A stretch of 64,000 nucleotides of DNA from Spiroplasma ixodetis Y32 (lineage in GTDB: Bacteria > Bacillota_I > Bacilli_A > Mycoplasmatales > VBWQ01): the NCBI RefSeq assembly GCF_030316605.1, contig NZ_CP127039.1, positions 1,054,001 through 1,118,000 on the forward strand, given 5' to 3'. The translations under genes were made by a program, and so were the position numbers. The notes under the pieces were generated by a model. The model ran no database searches, was not told the origin of the DNA, and saw only the letters and a list, made by a program, of their open reading frames with translations. Below, one piece after another: positions 45,080 to 55,988 of this stretch; the first letter of the stretch is position 1, and every line of letters starts with the position of its first letter.

Positions 45080-45095
45080 AAAGGTGGTGAATATT

Positions 45096-46331
45096 ATGTT
45101 AGGTAGATTTTTAAGAAGAGATAAGAGTACTAATAATGAAGAAAAAACTAAATTAACTTTTTTAAAAGGTAAAAGTACACATGCTTCTATTTTAAGTTAT
45201 TTTGGTTTTAATGATTTTAATCATGAAACATATTTTACTGATTTTGTAGCAGAAAATAATGCTAATTTATATAATGCTCCATTAGACATTAATAATGAAA
45301 CTATTAAACAATATTTAATTCAACAAGAATTTTATCGAAAAAATTGAAATTCTATTTTTAAATTAAGTAAATTAGGAATTAGTGGTTATTTAATTTTTAT
45401 TGCTAATGATGATTTATATTTTCAAGTAGTTGATATACAACAAAGAGTTTATGATATTACTGGTAAATTAATTCAATGTACTATTTTTTATGATAGTTAT
45501 GAAAAAAATGCACAAATTGTAAGATTATTTGAAGTTTATACATTAAATAATGAACAAGTAACTATTAATCGTGCAATTTATAGCGTTAATGATAGTAAAA
45601 AACAATTTCCATTAGATTTTAAATCATATATTAATAATCCAAATTTAGAGCAAGAACAAACACTAAATATTAACTATATACCAATAGCAATTATGCGAAA
45701 TAAAGCAAATGAATTAGCAGATTGTAATAAAGTAATGGATAATATTAAAGCATTAGATGTTATTTATGAACAAATTGTTTTAGATACTATTTTAAACTCA
45801 CCCAAGTTTATTTTTGGTCAAACTTATGGTAATGTAAAAGATTCGTTAGAAGATGCCATAAGAATATTAGTTACTAAAAATTATATTTTTAAAAGTGGTG
45901 GAGATAGTAACGAACAAAATGAAAATATTAATATGACAAGTAGTAATTTTAAAGGTAAAAATTTAACTGATATATATGACTGAAATGTTAATGAAATATT
46001 TAAACGTTGTGGTATTCATATACCAAGTCAAAAAAAATCTGCACAACAATCAGTTCCTGAAAGTACAGCAGTAAATATTTCAACTATCAATTATATTGAA
46101 CAAAAATTATGACAATTTAATATTGATATTCTTAAATTTATTCAAATATTAGTACGTTTAGATAAAGATTTATTAAATAGTACAACATTTAATATTAATG
46201 ATGAACAAGAAATTAATAATTTAACAGTGAGATTAAAATTATTTAATCCCGAAAATAACCAATTAATAGGAGAAAACAATGGACAACAACAAACCACAAA
46301 CCAAGTTTCCACAGAAACAGAAGCAAACTAA
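45096..46331 (+). CDS. Probable portal protein, 411 aa
   Basis: ATG 45096 is chosen for AAAGGTGGTG 8-9 nt upstream; a GTG at 45084 is possible. The segment NYIPIAIMRNKANELADCNK plus VMDNIKALDVIYEQIVLDTI matches the portal pattern of a P.....N....D...V...I-D..........D helix before the wing/stem. Length fits small portals of the phi29 or SPP1 kinds. C-terminus is Gln/Asn-rich. The next gene begins inside it (53-bp overlap). Confidence 0.65.
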
Positions 46332-48303
46332 ACTTAATCAAGCAGAAATAGAAAATGATTATTTAATTGATAATATTCCTTATGATTTTACAAATATGAT
46401 GGGTGCTACTAGTGACCCTGATATTAATAGAGCATACGATGAATTTAAAAAAAGAACAATTTATATTTATGAAATTGAACGTTTATTTAAAAATAATGAA
46501 AATAATAGTTTAAAATTTTCAGCAAATACTATTAAAATTGGTTTTATTGATATTGATAAAGTATTAAAAACTACTGCTGCTGAAACATCAGACTTTACTA
46601 TGCAATTAAATCAAAGAGCAAGTACTAACATTAATGATAATACAATTGAATATAGTATGACTGATATTAAAAATTTAATTTTTCAAGAAATAAATTTATT
46701 AAATCAATTTAAATTATATGCAGTATCTATTAATGAACCATTAACTGAAAATAATATTGATAATTTATATATCATTAATAATTATTCACAACCTTATCAA
46801 AATCCAAAAACTAGAAGTACTAAAAGTATAACTATTATTAAAATTAAAGATTTTAAAACAAGAGATGGTTATCCAATCATTATTAAATTACAAAAACCAT
46901 TAGATAAAGATACCAAAGTTATTGGTTTAAAGATTAAATCACCCAGAAGCATGCTTTTCGGCAATATAAAGGTACTTGGTGAAGTCGACAATATGGAAGT
47001 ATACCCAAAGTTATTTGTTAAAGATAAGATAGCATTTCCGCTATTATCAATGCCTATTGAAACTCAACCAAAAGTTAGAATATTACAACAATGATTTAGT
47101 GAACAAATATTACCTTGAAATTTAGCAAAACAATTTATTGGACAAGAAAAATCAGTTTTAGATTTAATTGCTATTGGTGGTGGAACTGAAACAAGAAAAG
47201 AAATTATTAATAATGCAAGAGTAACTAATGCTAAAATAGGTTATGATGTTTCTAAAAATTTAAAAGTATGACCATTATCTGATGAAATAGAATTAAAAGA
47301 TAAAAAATTAGAGTCATGATTTTTAGTAGGTAACTATAATTTATTTATTTCTACAACAGATAAATTTCATGATGTTGAACTAGAAATAAAAGATAGACCA
47401 CCAATTGATAGTTTACAAAGAGTGTTATTAGATATGTTAACTTATACATATACTTATAATAGAAATTTTGATGGTGCATTATTGGACTCAACTAAATCTC
47501 CAAATGATTTAGATATAATGCGAGCAAAATTTGAAGGTCAAAAACCAGAAGATGTTATAACTAATTTATTTAAACAATGAAAATTAGATTATCCAAATTA
47601 TATAAGTTTAGAACAAATAAAAATATTTAAACAAATAGTGATTATGTTATCTAGTAATATTTATTCAAGAATGTCTATAAATAAAGGAATGAATGATGAT
47701 TATAAACTTTTATTACCTTACTACTTCGAATTAAAATCAAATCCTATACATTCTACACCTGAAAAAGTTTGAGAATTTAAAGATGCAAAAGTATTATTAA
47801 AATCTGAATATTTTGATTTTACAGATGTGAATAACATTAAACTAAAAAATAATGATATTAGTCAAAATGAATTATTCAAACTAGATGATAATCAATTTAA
47901 TTGGTTATCTATCACAAATGAATTGGAAAGTAACAATATTCCTTCATTAATTCCTTCTGATTGAACACTAGGCAATGGTGAATATGGTAAATATTTTACA
48001 AGAGCAATTATTAGTAATAATAAAATTGAAAATGCTTTAAATTTATATGGTTCAAATAAATCTCAATTATTTTCTAAATTAGAATTTTATGAAGAAATTT
48101 CACAAATTGACAATGAGAGTAAATTTGAATTGCAAATCAAAAATCCGATTAATAATTTAAATAGGATTGAAATTAGTGGAATATTTGGTGCTGGTAATTA
48201 TGATTTAATTTTAGTAACAGATAAACAAGAAATAAATTTAAAAAATATTAATTTATTTGATAAATATAATGAAAATATTTCTTATATAAATTTAGAAGTT
48301 TAA
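46279..48303 (+). CDS. Large viral structural protein, 674 aa
   Basis: GGAGAAAACA precedes ATG 46279, inside the portal gene. N-terminal 25 residues are Lys/Gln-rich; the rest is mixed alpha/beta with no TM segment. Position after the portal suggests a connector, lower-collar or tail protein. Ends one base before the converging minus-strand gene. A GC-richer patch near 46930-47040 differs from neighbours. Confidence 0.6.
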
Positions 48304-48787
48304 TTATCAAAATATCCATCAGGATAGATTCCGTTTCATTTTATATCTTTATCTTTATTAGGTTTAATTGCAAAATATAAATCTATTTTATAATGGTCTC
48401 CTCTTTGACTTTCTCAAATAGAAGCCCCCCCCAGTGAGCATTATAATGATGGTCTAAAAAATAAGTTAAATCATTAGTTTTATTATGTGCTATTGAACCA
48501 ATTATTAAACCAGTTACTCCACTTACTGCACCAGTTAGTGCTAATGCTAATGTTATTTTACTTAAATTTGTTTTTATTCATGTTTTCATAATAAATTTCT
48601 CCTTTTTTATTTTGTTATTTTTTCTTAACTCTTCACAAGTTTTTAATCATTTTGGTAATAATTCATGTTCAAAATTATTGGCATGATTTTCACAAAGAAA
48701 AAGATTAAATGTTGTTGACTTTAATTCTAATAATATAATATTACTTCATTTGTTATTACAATTTTTACTTTGACAAACAACATTCAT
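48304..48787 (-). CDS. Viral zinc-ribbon and membrane protein, C-terminus out of frame at a G8 tract
   Basis: ATG 48787 opens MNVVCQSKNCNNKW with further Cys/His downstream (LFLCENH). The frame runs without stop into MKTWIKTNLSKITLALALTG at 48589, which has its own AAGGAG site, so two starts may be used. That second part has one membrane segment. At a run of eight G (minus strand; C at 48425-48432) the frame leads to TAG 48383. The conserved C-terminus (GDHYKIDLYFAIKP, then WNGIYPDGYFDN, stop TAA 48304) lies in another frame; nine or six G would restore it. A homologue with G7 is at 58990-59285. Confidence 0.55.
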
Positions 48788-48854
48788 TTTGCAAAATCTT
48801 TTTTAAAGATTTCAAATTATTTACAACTTTTAATGATTTATCTTTATTAATCAT
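48765..48854 (-). CDS. Viral leader peptide, 29 aa
   Basis: MINKDKSLKVVNNLKSLKKI then LQNECCLSK. GGGAG precedes ATG 48854. It overlaps the next gene start (ATGAATG). First open frame after the conserved promoter; could be a leader or a short helical peptide. Confidence 0.45.
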   Translation of the reverse strand: MINKDKSLKVVNNLKSLKKILQNECCLSK

Positions 48855-48904
48855 AACTTACTCCCAATTTTTTAAAATTTTATTGTTTAATTGTAATCAT
48901 TTTT

Positions 48905-49014
48905 TGATATTTTTACAAGTATGCTTTTAAATGAAAAATATCGCCTAAATACAAGGCGTTTATTTTGTGAGACCTATACTATTAATTATATTGAAATTGT
49001 TTATTATATTGCAA
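48905..49014 (-). promoter_or_regulatory. Conserved viral promoter and leader, copy B
   Basis: Minus strand: TTGCAA (49009-49014), 18 nt, TATAAT (48985-48990), then a leader with a CGCCT/AGGCG hairpin. The ~110-bp block recurs at 60355-60466. The -35 lies in the end of the terminase gene. Confidence 0.6.
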
Positions 49015-50710
49015 ATGTGAAGATGCTTTTTTTCACAGTAGCATTATTTTTACCCCTAATTACATTTTTGTATGGATATAGTGTATAAAACAAAGCATCA
49101 TATGGGTCTTGATACATAGTTTTATCAGGAATATTGGTTTTAGTTTGGTCATAACGTAATTCTTCTAAACATTGAGTAGTTTTTGGTAAATCATCTTTAT
49201 TAGCATAAAAGTTTCCATAACTCATAATATTTCTCATTCAAACTACTCTATTAGTTAATCCTGCTTCTTGATTTAAATTTGAAGCATGTTTAATAGCAGT
49301 TTGTGTTATTAAAATAGTATTATGTTCATCAATTAATTTTTGATTTAATCAATCCATTGCTGTTCTTGCTTTATCATCATAAAAATAAATTGCTTGGTCA
49401 AAATTTTCAAAATTATCCATTAGTCCTAAAATTTCATTTACATAAGCATTAATTTTTTCATTTTCATTTATAAAGTCATTTGGAGTAACTACTAATTCAC
49501 AAATAATATAAGCATCATAATAACCAGTATTATTATATTCTTTAAATCCAACTACCATAAATACAGTATGGTCTTTATGTCCAGTTGCTCAATCAACACC
49601 AACTGAATAAAAATCAAATTTATACATATTTTTTTCTTGATTATAAAATTCTTGTAAATCATATGTTTGTCAATATTTTAATGTTTTTTGTAATGGAAAA
49701 ACTGTTGCATCACTATCTAAAAATTCAAAACCATAATAAACAGTATTAAATTCATCGGGATTTTTCTTTTTTAATTCTAAAATTAATTTTTGAGTTACTG
49801 GTTCTAATTTATGTCAAAACGGAAGTAAAGTAAATCTTAAAATAAATAATCCTAAACCACTAAATGCTTCATTATCTTCATAATAAACTTTACCAATCTT
49901 TTTAAGAGTATCTATTACTTTATTATTTAATGGTAAGTATGGTGTACAATAAAGCAAATAAAATGGGTGGTATTTATCATAGGGATTGCAAGTAAAAGCA
50001 ATAAAGTGATTTTTATAAAAATAACGAGTAATTTGTTTACCATAGGTTGGACTAAATATATTTCTATCTGTAAATGTTCAACTTCATTCTTGAATTGGCT
50101 TATTTGAAACTTTAATACGATTACTACGAAACATTGATAATTTTAAACGTTCATAACGTTGAGTTAATTGTTTTTCACTTAAAGTTTCTTTTTCTTCAGT
50201 CATAATTATTTCATCAGTTCTTGAACATAAATAACTTGAACCACCAACTGATTTTCCAAAAATTTTATTACCATTTGCATAACCAATAAAGTCAATTTGC
50301 TGGTTATTAGGAAAGATAATACAACCACCATCTTTGGTTATTTTTCACTTAATACCATGTGGATTATTCGGGGATAAGTGAATATCATATTTATCTGCTA
50401 AATATTGACAAACATCAAGTAAAGAACCAACTGTAGTTTCATTATGAGTATTTTCATAACGTCTTACTTCTTGAACACTACTATCACTAAAATTACAACA
50501 AATAAATAAATCAAACGCTAAACAGTTTCATGTTTTACGCGTTAATCTTGCAGTTGGTACAAAACGATAAAAACAGTTGGTAGTAAAAAATTCTGCTCAT
50601 TGTTCACCAACAAAATCTTTAAAAATTTCTCAAGTAAAACCAAAATTATTATCACTAAAATTAAGGTCATATTTTTTATTTAATTGTACGTAACTATTAA
50701 TAAAAGTCAT
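49004..50710 (-). CDS. terL: Phage terminase large subunit, 568 aa
   Basis: DNA-packaging motor: N-terminal ATPase and C-terminal nuclease. A deviant Walker A lies near residues 52-64 (PTARLTRKTWNC), and Walker B with catalytic Glu in YLCSRTDEIIM. Nuclease acidic residues are in FYSVGVDWATGHKDH, IYFYDDKARTAMD and, near the end, MYQDPYDALFYTLYP. Full length for the family and intact through many TGA Trp codons. Transcribed opposite to the structural genes. Its presence marks a headful-packaging dsDNA phage. Confidence 0.8.
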
Positions 50711-51389
50711 ATTATCTCCTAAATTTTAAAATAAATTACAATTTAATTATTAACAACCAAAATTAGAAAGGAACATTAAAAATGTTAAGATTACCATTTC
50801 CTAATCATTTTGATTGAGACAAACATTACTTTAATCAAGATGAATTAAATTTAAAACAAACAGAAGAATTATTTGCAAAAATAGATGAGCAACTATGAAA
50901 TGAATGTGATAAATCTGTATATAAACCATGTAGATTTAGAAAAAGAAAATTAAAAACAAAAAAAGGCCTATTAATTTATAAGCGACGTATTTGTACATAT
51001 TATAACCCAAAAACACAAAAAATTGAATTTATTTCAATGCTAGATAATTATCTTGGGGTTAAAAAATATAGCAAACTTGCACCTGATGTTATTAAACAAA
51101 TTTTAAAACATTTTGCTGATGGTAAAAAATATCGTGATGTTTGTGATACATTTATTGAAGATTTAATAAGCACTAGTGCTGTTTGTAGAACATATCAAAA
51201 ATTTAAATTACCAAAAGCTAATATCCCTAAAATAGTATTACAACCAAATCAAACTTTATACATAAATATTGATGATGGACATCGAAAATTTAAGTTTAAT
51301 GAAAAACATAATACTAAAAATTGTAAAAAATGTTCTATGCGATTAATAATATTTTGTACTGGTAAAAAGAAAAATGGCAAATTAATTAA

Positions 51390-52330
51390 GGCTTTTCTCC
51401 CTTTATGTACTATTTTTAAATTTTATCACATAAATGCTGAGAAAAGCCTATCTACGGACTTCTCCCCACATTTTTAAATGAAACATAGCATTACAGTTTC
51501 AAAAGTAGGTATCTTGTTGAATTTATATGCAGCTTCTTTGGCATATAAATGAACATGATGTTTTGCAACTTTGATATGTGTTTTAAATGTTCTTCGTATA
51601 TGTTTTCATACTGATTCAATTTGATTGGTATTTACGCCAATTTTTGAAACATAACCATCTTGATGGTTAACTGTTTTGTGATTAGGGAAAAGTGATTTGA
51701 AATCACGATATCCTTTTCAAGAATCAGTATGTACATCACACTTTGAAGAAATATGGTTTCTTGCAAACTGCAAAAGATTTTTACTTTTTGCGTTTTTGAT
51801 TACTTTCACAATTAAATTATTGGTTGTTTTTTCATAAATCCCAACAATTAATGTTTTATTTATCAAAGATCTTCCTTGTTTTTTAAAACCCATATGTGAA
51901 AGATACATTTCATCCATTTGCACTATGCCCTCAACAATAAATTGATGTTCTTGTTTGGCAATACGATTTCTGATTTCATGACCCATTCTTCAAGCAGTTT
52001 TCAAAGTCACACCCAATTCTTTTGCAACATCAGTTGATGTAATTCCATGTTTGGTGTTTATTCATCTAAAGATGAGATAAAATCAAAATCTCAAAGGTGT
52101 TTGTGACTTGTAAAAAATGGTGCCATGAAGAATACTAAATGTTTGATGACATTTCAAACATCTTATTCTTCTTAAATTAGAAGTATTCAAACTTGTTCAA
52201 GAACACATGATACATTTGTTTTTCTTCAAACTTGCTATATATTTTAAACAATCCTGTTCTGTTTGAAAAGCATTGTTGAACTCATTCAATTTCATTGTTT
52301 CCTCCACAAGTACATGTGGGGAGAAGTCCG
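51390..52330 (-). mobile_element. IS1595-type element, copy 6
   Basis: 941 bp inside the ISLre2-like gene; target duplication ttaattaa (51382-51389 and 52331-52338). Confidence 0.96.
51474..52295 (-). CDS. IS1595-family transposase, copy 6
   Basis: 273 aa, intact; matches the majority sequence of the family here (KKQGRSLINK, VIKNAKSKN). Confidence 0.9.
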
Positions 52331-52936
52331 TTAATTAATAAAAGAGCAGTTTGTAAAATAAGAGTATCAAAAACAGAAATTGGTGCAGAAAAAACAGCAC
52401 AATTAATTGAAAAATATGGTAATTTATATTTTGAAAATTTTGACCAAGCAAATTTAGTAGTTTGTGGAGATAGTGCAAAATGAATTAGAAAAACTGCTAC
52501 AATTTTAAATGCTAAATTTATTTTAGATAAATTCCATGCTTTTCATGTTTTATTTCTTGGAATAATGGCTGGAAGAAGAAAAAATCAAATTGCTAAATTA
52601 CATTATGAATATGGACAAAATTTATTTGCAAAAGGGCAATATTATGAATTAATTGATTTTTTACAAACATTAACTTTAAAATATTCAAAATTAAAAGTTG
52701 GTTATTTTATTAATGCCAAAGATGGTGTATTAAACCAATCATTAGTTGAAAATATTGGTTGCTTTACAGAAACTAATATTAAACAAATTTTAAAGCATAT
52801 GATTAAAGATAGAACCTATAACATTGATATGTACACAAAAATGGTTAATTTCAAATGCTATAAAATAAATACAGCAATACAATTATTATAAAATTAAAAT
52901 TAAAATTCATTAAAAATAACTAACAATAAAATAAAA

Positions 52937-52967
52937 CTTATTAAAGTTTACTTTAATAAGAATTTTT
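52937..52967 (+). terminator. Terminator of the ISLre2-like gene
   Basis: Perfect 10-bp stem CTTATTAAAG/CTTTAATAAG, 4-nt loop, then AATTTTT. Confidence 0.8.
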
Positions 52968-52999
52968 GAATTATAAAAGTAAGCATTTTTATTGACTAA

Positions 53000-53115
53000 T
53001 ATTTTGCAAGTGTTAAGATTAACATACAATTGCATATTGAAGTCTAAATTATTCTCGTCTAACTTATAATTTAAAGACAATAAATGAATGTTATAGACAA
53101 CATCGATATGCTCCG
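53000..53115. repeat. Third copy of the degenerate intergenic repeat
   Basis: TACAATTGCATA, TTATTCTCGTCTAA and AAAGACAA in the order seen at 29264-29505. Confidence 0.4.
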
Positions 53116-53195
53116 AAAATTATAGAAAAAGAAAATTAATTATGTTGAATTTAAAAGAAGATAAAAGAGTGTATTTAAAACATGAAATAAAAATA

Positions 53196-53708
53196 GGCTT
53201 TTCTACCTTTATGTACTATTTTTAAATTTTATCACATAAATGCTGAGAAAATCCTATCTACGGACTTCTCCCCACATTTTTAAATGAAACATAGCATTAC
53301 AGTTTCAAAAGTAGGTATCTTGTTGAATTTATATGCAGCTTCTTTGGCATATAAATGAACATGATGTTTTGCAACTTTGATATGTGTTTTAAATGTTCTT
53401 CGTATATGTTTTCATACTGATTCAATTTGATTGGTATTTACGCCAATTTTTGAAACATAACCATCTTGATGGTTAACTGTTTTGTGATTAGGGAAAAGTG
53501 ATTTGAAATCACGATATCCTTTTCAAGAATCAGTATGTACATCACACTTTGAAGAAATATGGTTTCTTGCAAACTGCAAAAGATTTTTACTTTTTGCGTT
53601 TTTGATTACTTTCACAATTAAATTATTGGTTGTTTTTTCATAAATCCCAACAATTAATGTTTTATTTATCAAAGATCTTCCTTGTTTTTTAAAACCCATA
53701 TGTGAAAG
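53196..53708 (-). mobile_element. IS1595-type element, copy 7, 5' truncated
   Basis: Right end GGCTTTTCTA onward to the middle of the transposase (KKQGRSLINK), where the IS3-like element begins. The remaining transposase part lacks its N-terminal half. Confidence 0.85.
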
Positions 53709-53716
53709 GGCATTGG

Positions 53717-54346
53717 TTAGATAAGTTTACTTTCTTGTCTTCAAATCTGTACAAATTGGTTTGGAGACATTTTTAATCGTAAAATCATTCTATCATTATT
53801 TCATCAGTTAATAAATTTTCTTAATGCTTCTGTGAAATGTTTAATGCTATTAAACTTGTTACCAAACATAATTTTAAAATCTCTTTTGATTCATCGATTT
53901 AAACATTCACTTACTTGGTTGCCTTTAAATCCTGATAAACTTTTTGAATGAATTAAAGTTTTACTTTTATTAAAACTATTTGTAACTATTTTACTAGTAT
54001 TACCTGAACCTAAATCAGACTGGATAAATGTTGCAAATATTTTATGTTCTTTACGACTTGCCTTTGTTACTTGATTAAGAACATTTAAAATGGTTATTGC
54101 ATTTTCACTTTTATTAATTTTTCAACCAACTATAGCATTACTATTCATATCTGTAGCAATTTCTAATAATAATTTAGTTTTTTTATTATTAATAATTAAT
54201 TCTTTAAATCAAGTACCATCGATGCCAACTTTTTCAAGATAAGTATTACTGGTAAAATTACGTTTTAATAAATCTTGGAAATTTGATTTTAAGGCATTAA
54301 ATTTCGCTCTACGCTGTTTTTTGGGTTTGGTTAATAGTTTGTGATA
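53717..54346 (-). CDS. IS3-like transposase, catalytic part (OrfB)
   Basis: Open from 54346 to TAA 53717. Catalytic pattern: D in KVGIDGTWFKE, D in IQSDLGSGNTS, E in VSECLNRWIKRDF, as in IS3-group integrase domains. It begins 16 bp upstream of the end of OrfA in the -1 frame, so expression as a fusion would need a -1 frameshift. No own start with a ribosome site. Confidence 0.72.
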
Positions 54347-55008
54347 TTATTATCTTCTAATAACCTCATAATGCTGTTTTTACTGAATTTAAGATTGGTG
54401 TTGTTTTTCTTTAATTCTAATCTCACCTTTTCTAAACTAGTAATTTTAATTATTTTATCTTTGTTGCTAATAACAACAATTTTATTTAATTCTTTTAATA
54501 ACTCATTATCAATTTTTGTTTGATATTTCTTTTTACCATTTTTTATTCATTTATAATATGCAACTTTACTGATAGGTAACAAACTAATTATGTCATTAAT
54601 TCCATAATTTTTATTTCTATATTTATCAACTATTAAAAAACATTTACTTTTCAATAATTTACTATTTAAAATATTTTGATTGTTTTTTAATTTTTTATCA
54701 CAGAATTGTTTTTGTCTTAAAAATTCATTTTTTATTTTTTCTTTTAGTAGTGACTTTTTGAGTTTTTTATTTTCAAGTTTTAAATTTTTATCTTTGATAT
54801 TCACTTTATCTATTTGATGATTTGTTTGAAAAGTATGAATAGTAATTAATTTATTATTTTTTTGATATTTTTTTACTCAATTATAAATTAATGATCTGGT
54901 TGATAATTGATATTTGGTTTTAATATCAATGGTTTTTAATTTTTTAATCACTACATATTCATTTAAAACATCTAGTTTAATTTTTCTTGTATAAACTTTA
55001 TATTTCAT
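54331..55008 (-). CDS. IS3-like transposase, helix-turn-helix part (OrfA)
   Basis: 225 aa, ATG 55008 after AAGGAGTAAAG. N-terminal HTH (KTIDIKTKYQLSTRSLIYNW), long coiled coil with leucine repeats (NLKLENKKLKKSLLKEKIKN), then an HTH_21-like part. Longer than usual OrfA because the frame break lies at the start of the catalytic domain. The same break is present in the copy at 63.9 kb. Confidence 0.72.
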
Positions 55009-55223
55009 CTTTACTCCTTAACTATTAATTATTTAAACTAATCATACTGTCTAGATTAAAAATTATAGGAGTAAACTTAACTAACTTATGCCTTAAAAAA
55101 GGATAGAATACTTAACTTTAAAAATAGATATTTCTGTTAATAGTAAAGTAATAAATCATGCAAAGAATAGAATTTCTGAATTAGAATTTTGGTTAGAAAA
55201 AATAGAAAATGGATATTTTAATA

Positions 55224-55763
55224 ATGACTAATTATTTACTTTCAATTGACCCAAGTATAAAAAATACTGGATTTACTTTATGAGAAAAAAAGACAAGCAA
55301 AGATTGAAAAAGTATTAAAGATAACACACCATATGAATATTGAAAACCATTATTAGTAACTAGTTTTAATTTTAAAAATTTTAAAAAAACTAATATAGTA
55401 TTTGAATTATTTATGATTTCTCATATTGAACATTTTAAAAATATGGATTTAATTATTGAACGCGGTACTTTTCATAGTAAAAATGGTATTGGTTATGAAA
55501 CTCAAGAACATTTACGTGGTTTTATTGCTGGACAATTTAATAAATTATTAACAAAAGATATGTTAATAAGTCCTTCTTCATGAAAGAAATGATATGTAAA
55601 AATATTTTGATATGCAAAAGATAAAAAATGAAATAAAGAATTATCAATAAAATTAGCTAAACAAATAATTTAAGAACAAGGTTAAAATATAACAATATCA
55701 AATCATGATGAAGCTGATAGTTTATTAATTGGTTGATATTATTTAAATAAGGAGAATAAATAA
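55224..55763 (+). pseudogene. RuvC-like resolvase of viral fragment D, two nonsense codons
   Basis: MTNYLLSIDPSIKNTGFTLW, DLIIERGTFHSKNGIG and NHDEADSLLIGW give the acidic RNase H-fold residues. Two in-frame TAA codons lie near the end of the middle helix (after LAKQII and two codons later), before the final Asp. Longer and diverged from the resolvase at 37150. Confidence 0.7.
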
Positions 55764-55882
55764 TGCAAAAAGAAAAATTAGTTAGTTATATCATGAAAAA
55801 ACAACAAATATATGAAGGTACAGAAATAGATTTAGTACTTGATATTTTATTACAAAAAATAAATAATGGAGTATTTGATTAA
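55763..55882 (+). CDS. Viral microprotein of the KI-NG-FD family, 39 aa
   Basis: MQKEKLVSYIMKKQQIYEGT start, DILLQKINNGVFD end. GGAGAATAAATA upstream. It shares a base with both neighbours (TAATG junctions). Shortest complete member. Confidence 0.65.
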   Translation: MQKEKLVSYIMKKQQIYEGTEIDLVLDILLQKINNGVFD

Positions 55883-55988
55883 TGAAATATATAATTAAAT
55901 GTATGGCTAAAAATTGTAATATTAAAATTGAAATTGAATTAAAACGTACTTGATATTTAAATGATAAGAATAAAAGAATTTATTGGAA
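55882..55988 (+). pseudogene. Viral zinc-binding protein fragment
   Basis: MKYIIKCMAKNCNIKIEIEL then LNDKNKRIYW, cut at 55989 by the composite IS. C-x4-C near the start suggests a zinc ribbon like CQSKNC at 48787. Confidence 0.45.

Larger units (their letters stand above)
50782..52891 (+). pseudogene. ISLre2/UPF0236-type transposase gene, split by IS1595
   Basis: ATG 50782 (AAAGGAACATT upstream) to 51389, then from 52331 to TAA 52891. Removing the element and one ttaattaa restores the single frame (NGKLINKRAV). Motifs: CRFRKRKL, TYYNPKTQK, NIDDGHRKF, MRLIIFCTGK, VVCGDSAKWI, ILDKFHAFHV. Apart from the insertion this is the most complete of three copies, resembling Mbov_0401-like proteins of mollicute mobile elements. 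Confidence 0.75.
53709..55092 (-). mobile_element. IS3-like element of the first kind, copy 1
   Basis: About 1384 bp with imperfect inverted ends (GGCATTGGTTAGATAAGTTT and GGCATAAGTTAGTTAAGTTT). Two overlapping transposase frames. A second copy enters at 63284 and is cut by the window edge. Confidence 0.82.
53142..55231 (+). pseudogene. Viral microprotein gene (fragment D) broken by two IS elements
   Basis: 5' part MLNLKEDKRVYLKHEIKI (53142-53195) is cut by an IS1595 fragment. After the IS3-like element the 3' part resumes at about 55097 and ends LEFWLEKIENGYFNND (TAA 55229). It carries the tail of the KI-NG-FD family. The resolvase relative starts inside its last codons, as in copy A. Confidence 0.55.

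Noticed and set aside
46930-47040. GC-richer patch in the 674-aa virion gene as a separate inserted element
   Set aside because: The reading frame is continuous and no repeats or junctions flank it; it may reflect codon choice or recombination with a related virus.
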